Shown in pieces: positions 1 to 7,533 of a DNA stretch of 23,104 nucleotides; position 1 is the first letter of the stretch; each line of letters begins with the position of its first letter. Position numbers and translations under genes: made by a program. The stretch is taken from NCBI RefSeq assembly GCF_949282365.1, contig NZ_CASDOY010000030.1, positions 1-23,104 of the forward strand, written 5' to 3'. A model generated the notes under the pieces. That model searched no databases. It was not told where the DNA came from and was given only the letters and a program-made list of their open reading frames with translations. The stretch is from an uncultured Desulfovibrio sp. (GTDB lineage Bacteria; Desulfobacterota; Desulfovibrionia; Desulfovibrionales; Desulfovibrionaceae).

Positions 1-140
1 CGTCGCAACGGGCACGGCCCTGCGGGCCGCCATCCGGTCGCGCGTTGCTGTCGATGCCCGTAGCTTCCTTCGTCGCAACGGGCACGGCCCTGCGGGCCGC
101 CATCCGGTCGCGCGTTGCTGTCGATGCCCGCAGCTTCCTT
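1..140. repeat. Tandem 70-bp palindromic repeat, left array (2 copies)
   Basis: Two consecutive 70-bp units (1-70 and 71-140) differ at only one position that I can see (T61 versus C131). Each unit contains a GGCC-ctgcg-GGCC hairpin, and GCAACG and CGTTGC arms that can pair around it. TGCCCG and CGGGCA arms also pair across unit junctions. The same unit occurs in reverse complement at 9320-9507. The array starts at the window edge, so more copies may lie to the left. No credible gene overlaps it. It resembles REP/BIME-type intergenic palindromic repeats, but I do not recognise a named family. Confidence 0.85.
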
Positions 141-210
141 TCCCGCGCCGGGGGAGCCGTGTCGCCCGCGTGAAGCGTCGCTGTGCCGCTCCCCGGGGCA
201 CGGACCGCGC

Positions 211-255
211 ACACAACAAAAGACCACCCGCAAAGCGGGTGGTCTTTTGTTGTGT
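211..255. terminator. Perfect 21-bp hairpin, probable bidirectional terminator
   Basis: Arms 211-231 and 235-255 are perfectly complementary around an AAA loop. A GC-rich core is flanked by A-rich and T-rich segments (CAAAAGA and TCTTTTG) inside the stem, so either strand gives a GC hairpin ending in a U-rich run. It probably separates an off-window gene on the left from the minus-strand gene at 586-846. The direction cannot be assigned from this window. Confidence 0.7.
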
Positions 256-585
256 GCCTGTCCATTCCCTGCCTGGCAGGGGGCAACAGGGCAAAATCCT
301 GCGGAAGCCCGGAACATGCCGGGGGCTTTCGCAGGCTGTGCAACTACGCAGGAAGGCACGCGCTCCCGCCGTGTCCGGCGCGATCAGGAGGAACGGCCGT
401 CGCGGCAGGCGAACGGCGGGCGGCGACGGCAAAGGCATCCGGGAGAACAGGCACGGCCGTGGAGGACGCGCGCAAAGGGCGCGACGGACCAGGGCGGACC
501 ATGCCGCCGTCAGAGCCGGAAAAAACAGCGCGACAGCGCCCGCCGGGCGTTCAGCCCCGACAACGGCGGGCGTCCCGTGAAAACG
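256..585. other. Gene-free stretch with one hairpin
   Basis: About 330 bp between the bidirectional hairpin and the stop of the small minus-strand gene. The only structure I can support is the hairpin at 293-335. Open frames here have arginine- and proline-rich compositions typical of GC-rich noncoding DNA, and no ribosome binding site supports any of them. Confidence 0.5.
293..335 (-). terminator. Probable terminator of the 586-846 gene
   Basis: Arms at 298-310 and 323-335 pair over 13 positions (one G-T wobble). On the minus strand the stem is followed by ATTTT (complement of 293-297). The T tract is short, so efficiency is uncertain. Its position suits the end of the transcript carrying the small OB-fold-like gene, possibly as the tail of the regulator transcript. 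Confidence 0.45.
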
Positions 586-846
586 CTATTCGTCCTCGTC
601 CCAGGAGGAGGCGTCGTCCACCAGGGTGTAACCGCGGACCTGGATATAATTGACCTCGTCCACCTGCTCCAGCAGACCGGTCACTTCCACCAGGGCGCTC
701 ACCTCGTCCGCCAGATCGGCACCGGCGCCGCGAGGGATAATGCGGTATTCCACATCGTCCTGCATGACGGCCACACGGGCCTGCCGCGCATCGGAAGCGC
801 GCGGCACAGAACAGACATAGCCTTTCACGGTAATGGGATTGCTCAT
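586..846 (-). CDS. Small conserved-type protein, OB-fold-like, unknown function
   Basis: An 86-residue soluble protein beginning MSNPITVKGYV, with no signal peptide, membrane segment or cysteine pair. The start at 846 was chosen because AAGGA lies about 10 bases upstream and the conserved-looking beta-strand pattern begins here; a longer in-frame reading to 957 would overlap the regulator stop. The pattern is alternating beta strands (ITVKGYVCSV, ARVAVMQ, VEYRIIP, ALVEVTGLLE, NYIQVRGYTLV) with a short acidic tail (SSWDEDE). This suggests a compact OB-fold-like barrel, inferred from strand spacing only. It lies 110 bp downstream of the sigma54 regulator on the same strand and may be cotranscribed with it or use the candidate promoter at 893-921. 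I do not recognise a named family. Confidence 0.7.
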   Translation of the reverse strand: MSNPITVKGYVCSVPRASDARQARVAVMQDDVEYRIIPRGAGADLADEVSALVEVTGLLEQVDEVNYIQVRGYTLVDDASSWDEDE

Positions 847-873
847 GCCTAGGTAATCCTTTCTCACGAAGCT

Positions 874-921
874 GGGGAATTCCCCTTCTCCCCTTGTAGC
901 CGCTTTCCCGGCCTGCCGCAA
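874..921 (-). promoter_or_regulatory. Candidate promoter with adjacent 12-bp palindrome
   Basis: On the minus strand, TTGCGG (complement of 916-921) and TACAAG (complement of 893-898) are separated by 17 bp, giving a weak sigma70-like promoter for the 586-846 gene. Just downstream of the expected start site lies the perfect palindrome GGGGAATTCCCC (874-885), which could be an operator. Both elements are short, so chance is possible. Confidence 0.3.
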
Positions 922-956
922 GCCTTTGCGCGCTTTTGGGGCGGCGCTCGGCCGCA

Positions 957-2384
957 TCAGAGGCCATATTTTTTCAGCAGCTCGTACCAGTGCCCGCGCG
1001 AGATCCCGGCCAGGGCGGCCGCGGCCCGGGCGTCATCGCCGCACAGGGCCCGCACCCGCCGCACATAGCGGCCTTCGGCCTCCTGTTTCCACTGGCGCAG
1101 GGTCGGCAGGGCCGGCACAGGCCCCTCCGCGGGCAGGCCGTCCCGGCCAAAGGAGTTTTCCGGGGCGGCCGACAGGGAGGACGGGGCGCTTTCCCCGGCC
1201 GCGCCCCCGCGTCCGGCGCGGCTGCGGGCCACGGCCACGCGCACGCCGGTGGCCAGATGAGCGGGCAGGAGCGTCCGGGCCTGCTCCGCCGCCAGACAGG
1301 CCCGCTCCAGGGTGTGGAAGAGCTCGCGCACATTGCCCGGCCAGTCATAGTCGCACAGCATGTCCAGCAGCAGGGGGGAGAGCTCCTTTTCCTCCATGCC
1401 GTTGCGGCGGCAGCAGCGCAGCACGGCCTGCCGCGCCAGCAGGGGGATCTCGTCCCGTCGCCTGCGCAGGGGCGGGATCACGATGGTCATGCCCTGCAGG
1501 CGGTAGAGCAGATCCTTGCGGAAGCGCCCCTCGGCGACCATGGCGTCCAGATCCTGATTGGTGGCCGCCACCAGACGGAAATCGCTCTCCACCTCGCGCA
1601 CTTCGCCCACCGGCCGGAAGCGGCGCAGCTCCAGGGCGCGCAAAAAGGCCCCCTGTATGGCCTGCGGCAGATCGCCCACCTCGTCCAGGAACAGCGTGCC
1701 CTGATGCGCCGCCAGCAGCAGGCCCTCGCGGGCCCGCTCCGCCCCGGTGAAGGCCCCGCGCGCATGGCCGAAAAGATGGCTCTCCACCAGGGTCTCCGGC
1801 AGGGAGGCGCAGTCCACGGCCACGAAAGGCCGCGAGGCCCGGGCGCTGTTGCGGTACAGCGTGCGGGCGAACAGCTCCTTGCCCACGCCCGTCTCGCCCA
1901 GCAGCAGCACGTTGACGTCACTGCCCGCCGCCTGTTCCAGCTGGGCCAGCACCGCCTGCATGGCCGGGCTGCCGCCAGCCACCTGGCCCGGCTCCAGTTC
2001 CAGGCCCCGGCGCGTCTGCCGCCGGGCGCGCGCCTCCAGCACATGGGTCAGGGTCTCCTCCACATCGCGCACCCGCACCGGCTTCATGAGGAAATCCCAG
2101 ACCCCGCCGCGCAGGGCCTTCTCCGCCGCGTCGCCGTCGCCGTGGCCCGTGATGACCACGATGTCCGGCGCGTCGGGCAGGGCCGTCAGCTGCGGCTGCG
2201 CGTCCAGACCGTTGCCGTCGGGCAGGAGCATGTCCAGCAGGACCACATCCACGCCCGTGGCCGCCAGACGGAGCCCCTCCGCCAGCGTGGCCGCGCACAG
2301 GGCCTCGTGCCCCTGACGGCGGCAGGCCACCTCCACCATGGTCCGCATCAGGGCCTCATCATCCACCACCAAAACCCGGGCCAT
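957..2384 (-). CDS. nrfR: Sigma54-dependent response regulator (NtrC family), probable NrfR
   Basis: A 475-residue enhancer-binding activator. A receiver domain (about 1-115) has the acidic pair D8/D9, phospho-acceptor D51 and K101. The AAA+ sigma54-interaction domain (about 135-370) has Walker A GETGVGKE (163-170), the sigma54-contact loop GAFTGA (210-215) and Walker B LFLDE (231-235). A low-complexity linker (about 385-425) leads to a Fis-type helix-turn-helix at the extreme C terminus (about 435-475). The start at 2384 was chosen because the receiver fold begins at MARVLVVDDE and GGGAGG sits five to six bases upstream. It lies downstream of the hybrid kinase on the same strand and is divergent from nrfHA, whose promoter is sigma54-type. 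In Desulfovibrio vulgaris a sigma54 regulator in this position (NrfR) activates nrfHA. The symbol rests on that context, not on alignment. Confidence 0.9.
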   Translation of the reverse strand: MARVLVVDDEALMRTMVEVACRRQGHEALCAATLAEGLRLAATGVDVVLLDMLLPDGNGLDAQPQLTALPDAPDIVVITGHGDGDAAEKALRGGVWDFLMKPVRVRDVEETLTHVLEARARRQTRRGLELEPGQVAGGSPAMQAVLAQLEQAAGSDVNVLLLGETGVGKELFARTLYRNSARASRPFVAVDCASLPETLVESHLFGHARGAFTGAERAREGLLLAAHQGTLFLDEVGDLPQAIQGAFLRALELRRFRPVGEVREVESDFRLVAATNQDLDAMVAEGRFRKDLLYRLQGMTIVIPPLRRRRDEIPLLARQAVLRCCRRNGMEEKELSPLLLDMLCDYDWPGNVRELFHTLERACLAAEQARTLLPAHLATGVRVAVARSRAGRGGAAGESAPSSLSAAPENSFGRDGLPAEGPVPALPTLRQWKQEAEGRYVRRVRALCGDDARAAAALAGISRGHWYELLKKYGL

Positions 2385-2673
2385 GCCCACCTCCCGTCCC
2401 GGCACCCTGCGCCGGGCCCTGTTTTTCCGTTTTCCCACAAAGGACAGCGCGGGCCGCCTGCCCGCCAAAGCCTGCCTGATCGCCACACGGCCGGACCGTC
2501 ACAGTACCGTCGCGGCACCGTCGCCGGACAGCGCCGTTCTTGGACGGCAGGTGGGCGCGATGCCCGGCAGATGCGGCCCGGATGCGGTGCCGGGTGTGCT
2601 GCCGGCTCCCGCGCCGCTGCCGCCCCCCACCATTGCCTGCCGCTGCGGGGCAAGCTCCCGGACGCGCACCGCC
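2385..2673. other. 289-bp gap between kinase and regulator genes
   Basis: Same-strand kinase and regulator genes are usually nearly contiguous, but here the regulator start is 289 bp from the kinase stop. I see no hairpin followed by a T tract, no clear promoter and no supported ORF. The regulator could have its own unseen promoter or be cotranscribed. Confidence 0.4.
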
Positions 2674-5196
2674 TCACGCCTCGTGTTCCGGTCCCGCCTC
2701 CCGCTCCAGGGCCTCGGCGGCCCGCACCACGGCCGAAGCGCAGGCCGCCGCGAGCCCTTCCAGCTCCGGCGACGCACAGGGCCCGGCCCCGCCCTCCAGC
2801 GCCTGCCGGGCCGCCGTTTCCAGAGCCTGCGCCCGGCAGTGCAGCTCCGTCAGGCAGAGGGTGGCGGCGGAATTCTTCAGGGCATGGGCCGCCCGGCGCA
2901 GGGCCTCCAGCCGTGCCCGCGCGGCTGCCGCCCCCTCGCCGGGACACTGCCGGGCCTGTTCCAGAGCCGCGTCCATGCGCGGCAGATCGTCCCGCAGGGC
3001 CGTCACCAGGGTGGCCAGCAGGGCCGTATCGCCGTCCACCGCCGCCAGGGCCCCGGCCCTGTCCCAGACAGACTCCCCGGCCCCCACGGACTGACCGCAG
3101 GACGGCCCCGAAGACGGCGCGGAGGCAGGGCCGGCGGACGGATCAGGCCCCGGCCCGGAGCCCGCGCCGGAACGCGAGCCGGGGGACGGGACGCCGGATG
3201 GACCGCCCGACGGGACACACGACGGGCCGCAGCCGTGCGCCAAGGACGGCGCGGACACGCTCCGGCACGGCGGGGCCGTCCGTGCGGGCACGGCTGCCGG
3301 GGCCGCCGGGGCAGCGGCGGTCACGTCCCGCAGCACGCGCAGCAGCAGGGCCATGTCCACCGGCTTGTCCAGAAAAGCCTGCACGCCCAGGGCCCGGAAG
3401 CGCTCGGCCTCGTCCGCGCCCAGACCGGCCGAATGGATGATAACCGGCTGCTGCCGGGGCGCGGCGCTCTGTCCGGCGCGGATGCGCTCCAGTACGGCAA
3501 GGCCGTCCATGACGGGCATGCGCGCGTCCAGCAATAGCACGTCCCAGGGGCCGCGCGCCAGCAGCTCCAGCAGCCGGCCTCCGTCACAGGCCAGCCCCAC
3601 GCTGCAGCCCCGCTCCTGCAGGCGGGCCTGCAACAGATAGCGGCCCGCGGCATCGTCCTCGGCCACCAGCACGCGCAGGCCCGTCAGGCGCCCGGGAGCC
3701 GGGCCGGAGCCTGTGCCGCACGTCGCGGCGGCCGTCCCGCTGCCTGAGGCCGGGACCTCCAGACGCACTTCCAGGGTGAAGATGCTGCCGCCCCCGGGAG
3801 CGGGGGCCACCCGCACGTCGCCGCCCATCTGGCGGGCGATGGTGCGGGCGATGTTCAGGCCCAGGCCCGTGCCCGGCGTGCCGCCCGCGGCCCTGCCCCG
3901 CCGGAAGCTCTCGAAGATGCGCGCCTCCTCGCCCGGGGCCAGCCCGGGGCCGCTGTCGCGCACGTCCAGGCGCAGCAGGAACTTGCCGGAGGCCAGGGCC
4001 TGCCCGTGAGCGACGATGCGCACCCAGCCCCGTTGCGTGAACTTGACCGCATTGCCCACCAGATTGCCCAGGGCCTGCCGCAGACGGAAACTGTCGCCGC
4101 GTACCTGCCGGGGCAGCTCCGGCGACAGTTGGAGCTCCAGGGACAGCTCCTTGCCTTCCGCCGCCGGGCGGTAGAGATCGGCGCAGGCCCGCAGGCAGGC
4201 GGGCAGGTCGAAGTCATGCCGCCGCAGGCGCAGGCCGCCCTGCTCCAGCGAGGCATGGTCGGTGATGTCGTCCACCATCTCCAGCAGGGCCCCGCAGGCC
4301 CGGCGCAGATAGCCCAGCGCCGTGCGCCGCTGCTCCGGTCCGCTGTCCGGGCTGGCGAGGATGTCGCCGATGCCCGGCAGGGCGGCCAGGGGCGTGCGCA
4401 TATCGTGGCTGAGGCGGCCCATGAAGGCGCTCTTGAGGCGGCTTTTTTCCTCGGCCCGCTCGCGGCGCAGGGTCAGGCTGCTGGTGATGCCGCCCACGGC
4501 CAGCACCCCGGTCAGGGCCAGCAGGCCATAGAGCAGGCCCAGCTCGTGCCGCCGCCGCTCCAGCTCCTGCCTGTAGGCCGCGGCATCCACACTGATGCTG
4601 ATGCCGCCCAGCATGTCCCCTTCCCGGCTGTCCTTGTGACAGCGCAGGCAGCTCTCCTGCGCGGCCAGCGTCCTGAGCAGACGCAGACGGCCCTGGGGCA
4701 GACAGTCCTCCCCGCTGAAAAAGACCTGCCCGCCCTGCGTGGCCGCGGCCAGCATGCGCTGCTCCCAGTCGTCGGCCCGGTTGCCGGGGCGCAGGGGCGC
4801 CGTGCCCACGATGGCCAGACGGCTGCCCGCATCCGTGAGCCTTTCGGCCATCTGGCGGCTCATGTAGGCCGGGTTCATGAGCACGAGCGTGCGGCCGTCG
4901 GCGGCCGTGAGGGTCCTGTCCTTTTCCGGCAGCCAGGGATTGGGCTCGCCGTACTCGCTCAGGGGCACATAGACGCCGCCGTGCCGGGCGTTCCAGTGAC
5001 GGGCGTCCATGAGCTGGTGGGCCGTGGCGGCCAGACGGGTGTGGTAGAGCTCCAGCAGGTGCGCTTTTTCGCCCTGCACGGCATGACACCAGAGGCTGAA
5101 GGTCAGGGCCAGCCAGGCGGCGCTGGCCAGCACGGGCAGCAGCCAGCGGCGCCAGCGTCCGGTCCCGCCGGGGGGGATGCTCGTGGATGCGGACAT
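2674..5196 (-). CDS. nrfS: Hybrid sensor histidine kinase with CxxCH haem-type periplasmic domain, probable NrfS
   Basis: An 840-residue inner-membrane kinase. TM1 is at about 18-39. A periplasmic domain follows that resembles DUF3365/Tll0287-like sensors (NARHGG near 69, NPAYMSRQ near 108) with a c-type haem motif CLRCH at 183-187. TM2 is at about 221-242. The HisKA domain has phospho-acceptor H264 in LSHDMRTPL, and the ATPase domain has N382, DSGPG near 414 and GTGLGL near 442. A receiver domain with D557 and K611 comes next, then a Gly/Pro/Ser/Ala linker of about 80 residues, then an HPt domain with H771 in HALKNSA. The domain order fits a His-Asp-His relay ending on the regulator encoded downstream. 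The start at 5196 has GGAGGAG just upstream. Family knowledge places a covalent haem at CxxCH. Sensing of nitrite or NO is inferred from the adjacent nrfHA operon. Confidence 0.9.
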   Translation of the reverse strand: MSASTSIPPGGTGRWRRWLLPVLASAAWLALTFSLWCHAVQGEKAHLLELYHTRLAATAHQLMDARHWNARHGGVYVPLSEYGEPNPWLPEKDRTLTAADGRTLVLMNPAYMSRQMAERLTDAGSRLAIVGTAPLRPGNRADDWEQRMLAAATQGGQVFFSGEDCLPQGRLRLLRTLAAQESCLRCHKDSREGDMLGGISISVDAAAYRQELERRRHELGLLYGLLALTGVLAVGGITSSLTLRRERAEEKSRLKSAFMGRLSHDMRTPLAALPGIGDILASPDSGPEQRRTALGYLRRACGALLEMVDDITDHASLEQGGLRLRRHDFDLPACLRACADLYRPAAEGKELSLELQLSPELPRQVRGDSFRLRQALGNLVGNAVKFTQRGWVRIVAHGQALASGKFLLRLDVRDSGPGLAPGEEARIFESFRRGRAAGGTPGTGLGLNIARTIARQMGGDVRVAPAPGGGSIFTLEVRLEVPASGSGTAAATCGTGSGPAPGRLTGLRVLVAEDDAAGRYLLQARLQERGCSVGLACDGGRLLELLARGPWDVLLLDARMPVMDGLAVLERIRAGQSAAPRQQPVIIHSAGLGADEAERFRALGVQAFLDKPVDMALLLRVLRDVTAAAPAAPAAVPARTAPPCRSVSAPSLAHGCGPSCVPSGGPSGVPSPGSRSGAGSGPGPDPSAGPASAPSSGPSCGQSVGAGESVWDRAGALAAVDGDTALLATLVTALRDDLPRMDAALEQARQCPGEGAAAARARLEALRRAAHALKNSAATLCLTELHCRAQALETAARQALEGGAGPCASPELEGLAAACASAVVRAAEALEREAGPEHEA

Positions 5197-5277
5197 GGCT
5201 CTCCTCCTCCGGCGCCGTAACGGCCGGACGGGATGTCCCGGCCGCGCAGGCTGCGGGCCGGAGTTGTCATATTTTTC

Positions 5278-5315
5278 TGAAAATCTGTCCTTTTTTCCTG
5301 AAAATCACAAGGACA
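5278..5315. promoter_or_regulatory. Candidate upstream activator site for the nrfHA promoter
   Basis: TGTCCTT (5286-5292) and AAGGACA (5309-5315) form a perfect 7-bp dyad with a 16-bp gap, centred near 5300. This is roughly 125 bp upstream of the start site expected from the -24/-12 promoter, the usual place for a sigma54 activator. TGAAAATC is directly repeated at 5278-5285 and 5299-5306, exactly 21 bp apart (about two helical turns). Either motif could be the regulator's site. Assignment to the 957-2384 product is inferred. Confidence 0.45.
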
Positions 5316-5342
5316 CACAGGAGGAAGCAGCCGGAAACATAT

Positions 5343-5388
5343 GATCAATAGACTGATAATACATGCAAAAAACAAAAATATTTTTTGC
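5343..5388. promoter_or_regulatory. AT-rich bend region, possible IHF site
   Basis: This AT-rich block sits between the activator dyad and the -24/-12 promoter. It includes GATCAATAGACTG, close to the IHF consensus WATCAANNNNTTR with two mismatches, and an inverted repeat GCAAAAAA (5365-5372) / TTTTTTGC (5381-5388). A bending protein here would fit sigma54 promoter architecture. The match is weak. Confidence 0.25.
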
Positions 5389-5397
5389 CCGCCCCTC

Positions 5398-5413
5398 TGG
5401 CATGTACTTTGCT
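5398..5413 (+). promoter_or_regulatory. Sigma54 (-24/-12) promoter of nrfHA
   Basis: TGGCATGTACTTTGCT matches the sigma54 consensus TGGCACG-N4-TTGCW at every fixed position except one (T for C in the -24 block). It has exactly 10 bp between the invariant GG and GC. Transcription should start near 5424, giving a leader of about 85 nt before nrfH. Together with the sigma54 activator encoded divergently, this is strong evidence for sigma54 control of nitrite reduction. Confidence 0.85.
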
Positions 5414-5510
5414 TCACAAGGGCTGACCGGCGGGGACCGGTCACAGACGCACGCCCTGCGCCTGTCCGCCGGTGCGGGACGGGACGCGGGCATCAACGAA
5501 GGAGGATCTT

Positions 5511-5978
5511 ATGGGTACACCCCGCACAGGCCCCTGGCTCAAAATCTTTTTGGGCGGTCTGGCAGCGGGCGCGGCACTGCTGGCCGTGATGGCCTTCGCC
5601 ATGGTCTCGACGGACCAGCGGCCATTCTGCGCCAGTTGCCATATCATGCAGGAGGCCGCCGTGACGCACAAGCTGTCCACGCATGCCAAGCTCGCCTGCA
5701 ACGAATGCCACGCCCCACACGATCTGCTGGCCAAACTGCCGTTCAAGGCCCGGGAAGGGCTGCGCGACTTCATGGGCAACGTGTCCGGCAAGGACATCCC
5801 CCGCCCGCTCAGCCTGCGCACCCGCGACGTGGTCAACGAAAACTGCAAGGCCTGCCACACGGCCACCAACAGCCAGGTGGCCAGCATGGACGCCAAGCCC
5901 TATTGCGTGGACTGCCACCGCAACGTGGCCCACATGCGCCACAAGCCCATCAGCACAAGGACGGTTGCTTATGACTAA
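5511..5978 (+). CDS. nrfH: Cytochrome c nitrite reductase small subunit NrfH
   Basis: A 155-residue tetrahaem quinol dehydrogenase of the NapC/NirT family. It has one N-terminal membrane anchor (about 10-32) and four haem motifs: CASCH (40-44), CNECH (63-67), CKACH (112-116) and CVDCH (132-136). M46, in CASCHIM, corresponds to the unusual methionine near haem 1 in this family. NrfH takes electrons from menaquinol and passes them to NrfA on the periplasmic side. The ATG at 5511 has GGAGG a few bases upstream. Its last 8 bp overlap the start of nrfA, indicating translational coupling. Length and motif order are typical. Confidence 0.97.
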   Translation: MGTPRTGPWLKIFLGGLAAGAALLAVMAFAMVSTDQRPFCASCHIMQEAAVTHKLSTHAKLACNECHAPHDLLAKLPFKAREGLRDFMGNVSGKDIPRPLSLRTRDVVNENCKACHTATNSQVASMDAKPYCVDCHRNVAHMRHKPISTRTVAYD

Positions 5979-7533
5979 TCGAAACTTCGGCCTTGCCCTT
6001 GCGGCCGCGGCCCTGCTGGCACTGCCCCTGCTGGGCGGCTGCCAGGATGTGGACACCGAGTTGAAGGCCCCGGAATACAAGACAGGCCTGCCCGAGAGCG
6101 AGACGCGCATCTCCGCCTACAAGGAAGCCTTCCCCCATCAGTACGCCTCGTACCAGAAAAACAACGAAAGCTCCGTCATGACCGAGTACAAGGGCTCGGT
6201 GCCCTTCCACAAGAATGACGACGTGAACCCCCTGCCCAGGGGCTACAAGCACGCCCAGCCCTACCTGAAGAACCTCTGGCTGGGCTATCCCTTCATGTAC
6301 GAGTACAACGAGGCCCGCGGCCACACCTATGCCGTCAAGGACTTCGTCAACATCGACCGCATCAACCGCTATGCGGAAAAGGGCGGCCTGCCCGCCACCT
6401 GCTGGAACTGCAAGACCCCCAAGATGATGGAATGGGTGGGCAAGTACGGCGACGCCTTCTGGACCAAGGACGTCAACACCTTCCGCGGCAAGGACGCCAT
6501 CAGCGAGATGGACGAGACCATCGGCTGCAGCAACTGCCACGACCCCGCCACCATGGAGCTGCGCCCCTACTCCGAACCGCTCAAGGACTGGCTGAAGCGC
6601 TCCGGCAAGGACTGGGCCAAGCTCTCGCGCAACGAAAAGCGCACCCTGGTCTGTGCCCAGTGCCATGTGGAATACTACTTCACCCACAAGGACAACGGCC
6701 CGGCCGGCCGCCCTGTCTTCCCCTGGGACAAGGGCTTCGGCCCCGGCGACATGTATGAATACTACAAGAGCCACGGCCCCAGACAGGCCGACGGCAGCAG
6801 CGCGCCCTTCAGCGACTGGGTGCACGCGGCCTCCAAGGTGCCCATGATCAAGATGCAGCATCCCGAATACGAGACCTTCATCGACGGCACCCACGGCGCG
6901 GCCGGCGTCTCCTGCGCGGACTGCCACATGCCCTACCAGCGCGTGGACGGCAAGAAGGTCTCCAGCCACTGGATGACCTCGCCCCTCAAGGATCCCGAAC
7001 TGCGCGCCTGCCGCCAGTGCCATGCCGACAAGACCGCCGACTACCTGCGCGGCCGCGTGCTCTATACCCAGGAAAAGACCTTCGCCCAGCTGCTCAAGGC
7101 CCAGGAAGAATCCGTGCGCGCCCACGAGGCCGTGCGCCTGGCCAACGCCACGCCCGCCGACCAGCGCGCCGCCGATTACGACAGCCTGATGGCCGAAGCC
7201 CGCGAGATGGTGCGCAAGGGCCAGCTCTACTGGGACTATGTGTCCGCCGAGAACAGCGTGGGCTTCCATAACCCCGCCAAGGCCCTGGATACGCTCATGA
7301 GCTCCATGGAATACAGCCAGAAGGCCGTGGCCCTGGCCCAGCAGGCCACCAATTACAGCATCAGTCCCGCCCTGGCCGGCGACATCAGGAAGATCGTGCC
7401 GCCCATCCTGGACATGAGCCGCAAGCTGCAGCAGGATGCCGACTTCCTGCAGCAGAACCCCTGGACGCGCCTGCTGCCCGTGCTGCCCAAGGCGGAACAG
7501 GTCTGGAACGGCCAGGAACTGAGCAGCCGCTAG
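5971..7533 (+). CDS. nrfA: Cytochrome c nitrite reductase catalytic subunit NrfA
   Basis: A 520-residue periplasmic pentahaem enzyme reducing nitrite to ammonium with six electrons. The catalytic haem motif is CWNCK (144-148), with the lysine-ligated haem diagnostic of NrfA. It is followed by CSNCH (186-190), CAQCH (228-232), CADCH (315-319) and CRQCH (347-351). Candidate active-site residues by family position are R130 or R133, a tyrosine after CAQCH (Y235/Y236) and H297 (QHPEY). The N terminus has a hydrophobic segment ending LLGGC, so it may be a lipoprotein anchored at C24. The ATG at 5971 overlaps the nrfH stop by 8 bp; AAGGACGG lies about 10 bases upstream. Confidence 0.97.
   Translation: MTNRNFGLALAAAALLALPLLGGCQDVDTELKAPEYKTGLPESETRISAYKEAFPHQYASYQKNNESSVMTEYKGSVPFHKNDDVNPLPRGYKHAQPYLKNLWLGYPFMYEYNEARGHTYAVKDFVNIDRINRYAEKGGLPATCWNCKTPKMMEWVGKYGDAFWTKDVNTFRGKDAISEMDETIGCSNCHDPATMELRPYSEPLKDWLKRSGKDWAKLSRNEKRTLVCAQCHVEYYFTHKDNGPAGRPVFPWDKGFGPGDMYEYYKSHGPRQADGSSAPFSDWVHAASKVPMIKMQHPEYETFIDGTHGAAGVSCADCHMPYQRVDGKKVSSHWMTSPLKDPELRACRQCHADKTADYLRGRVLYTQEKTFAQLLKAQEESVRAHEAVRLANATPADQRAADYDSLMAEAREMVRKGQLYWDYVSAENSVGFHNPAKALDTLMSSMEYSQKAVALAQQATNYSISPALAGDIRKIVPPILDMSRKLQQDADFLQQNPWTRLLPVLPKAEQVWNGQELSSR

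Noticed and set aside
936..3440. 834-codon open frame on the plus strand opposite the regulator and kinase genes
   Set aside because: It is a shadow frame: the opposite strand carries complete two-component domains with all motifs, while this frame is Gln/His/Arg/Pro-rich with no recognisable domain or start signal.
5326..5337. GGAAGCAGCCGG resembling part of the SRP RNA loop
   Set aside because: The partner GGTCAGG element and the rest of the SRP fold are absent; it lies in the nrf control region.
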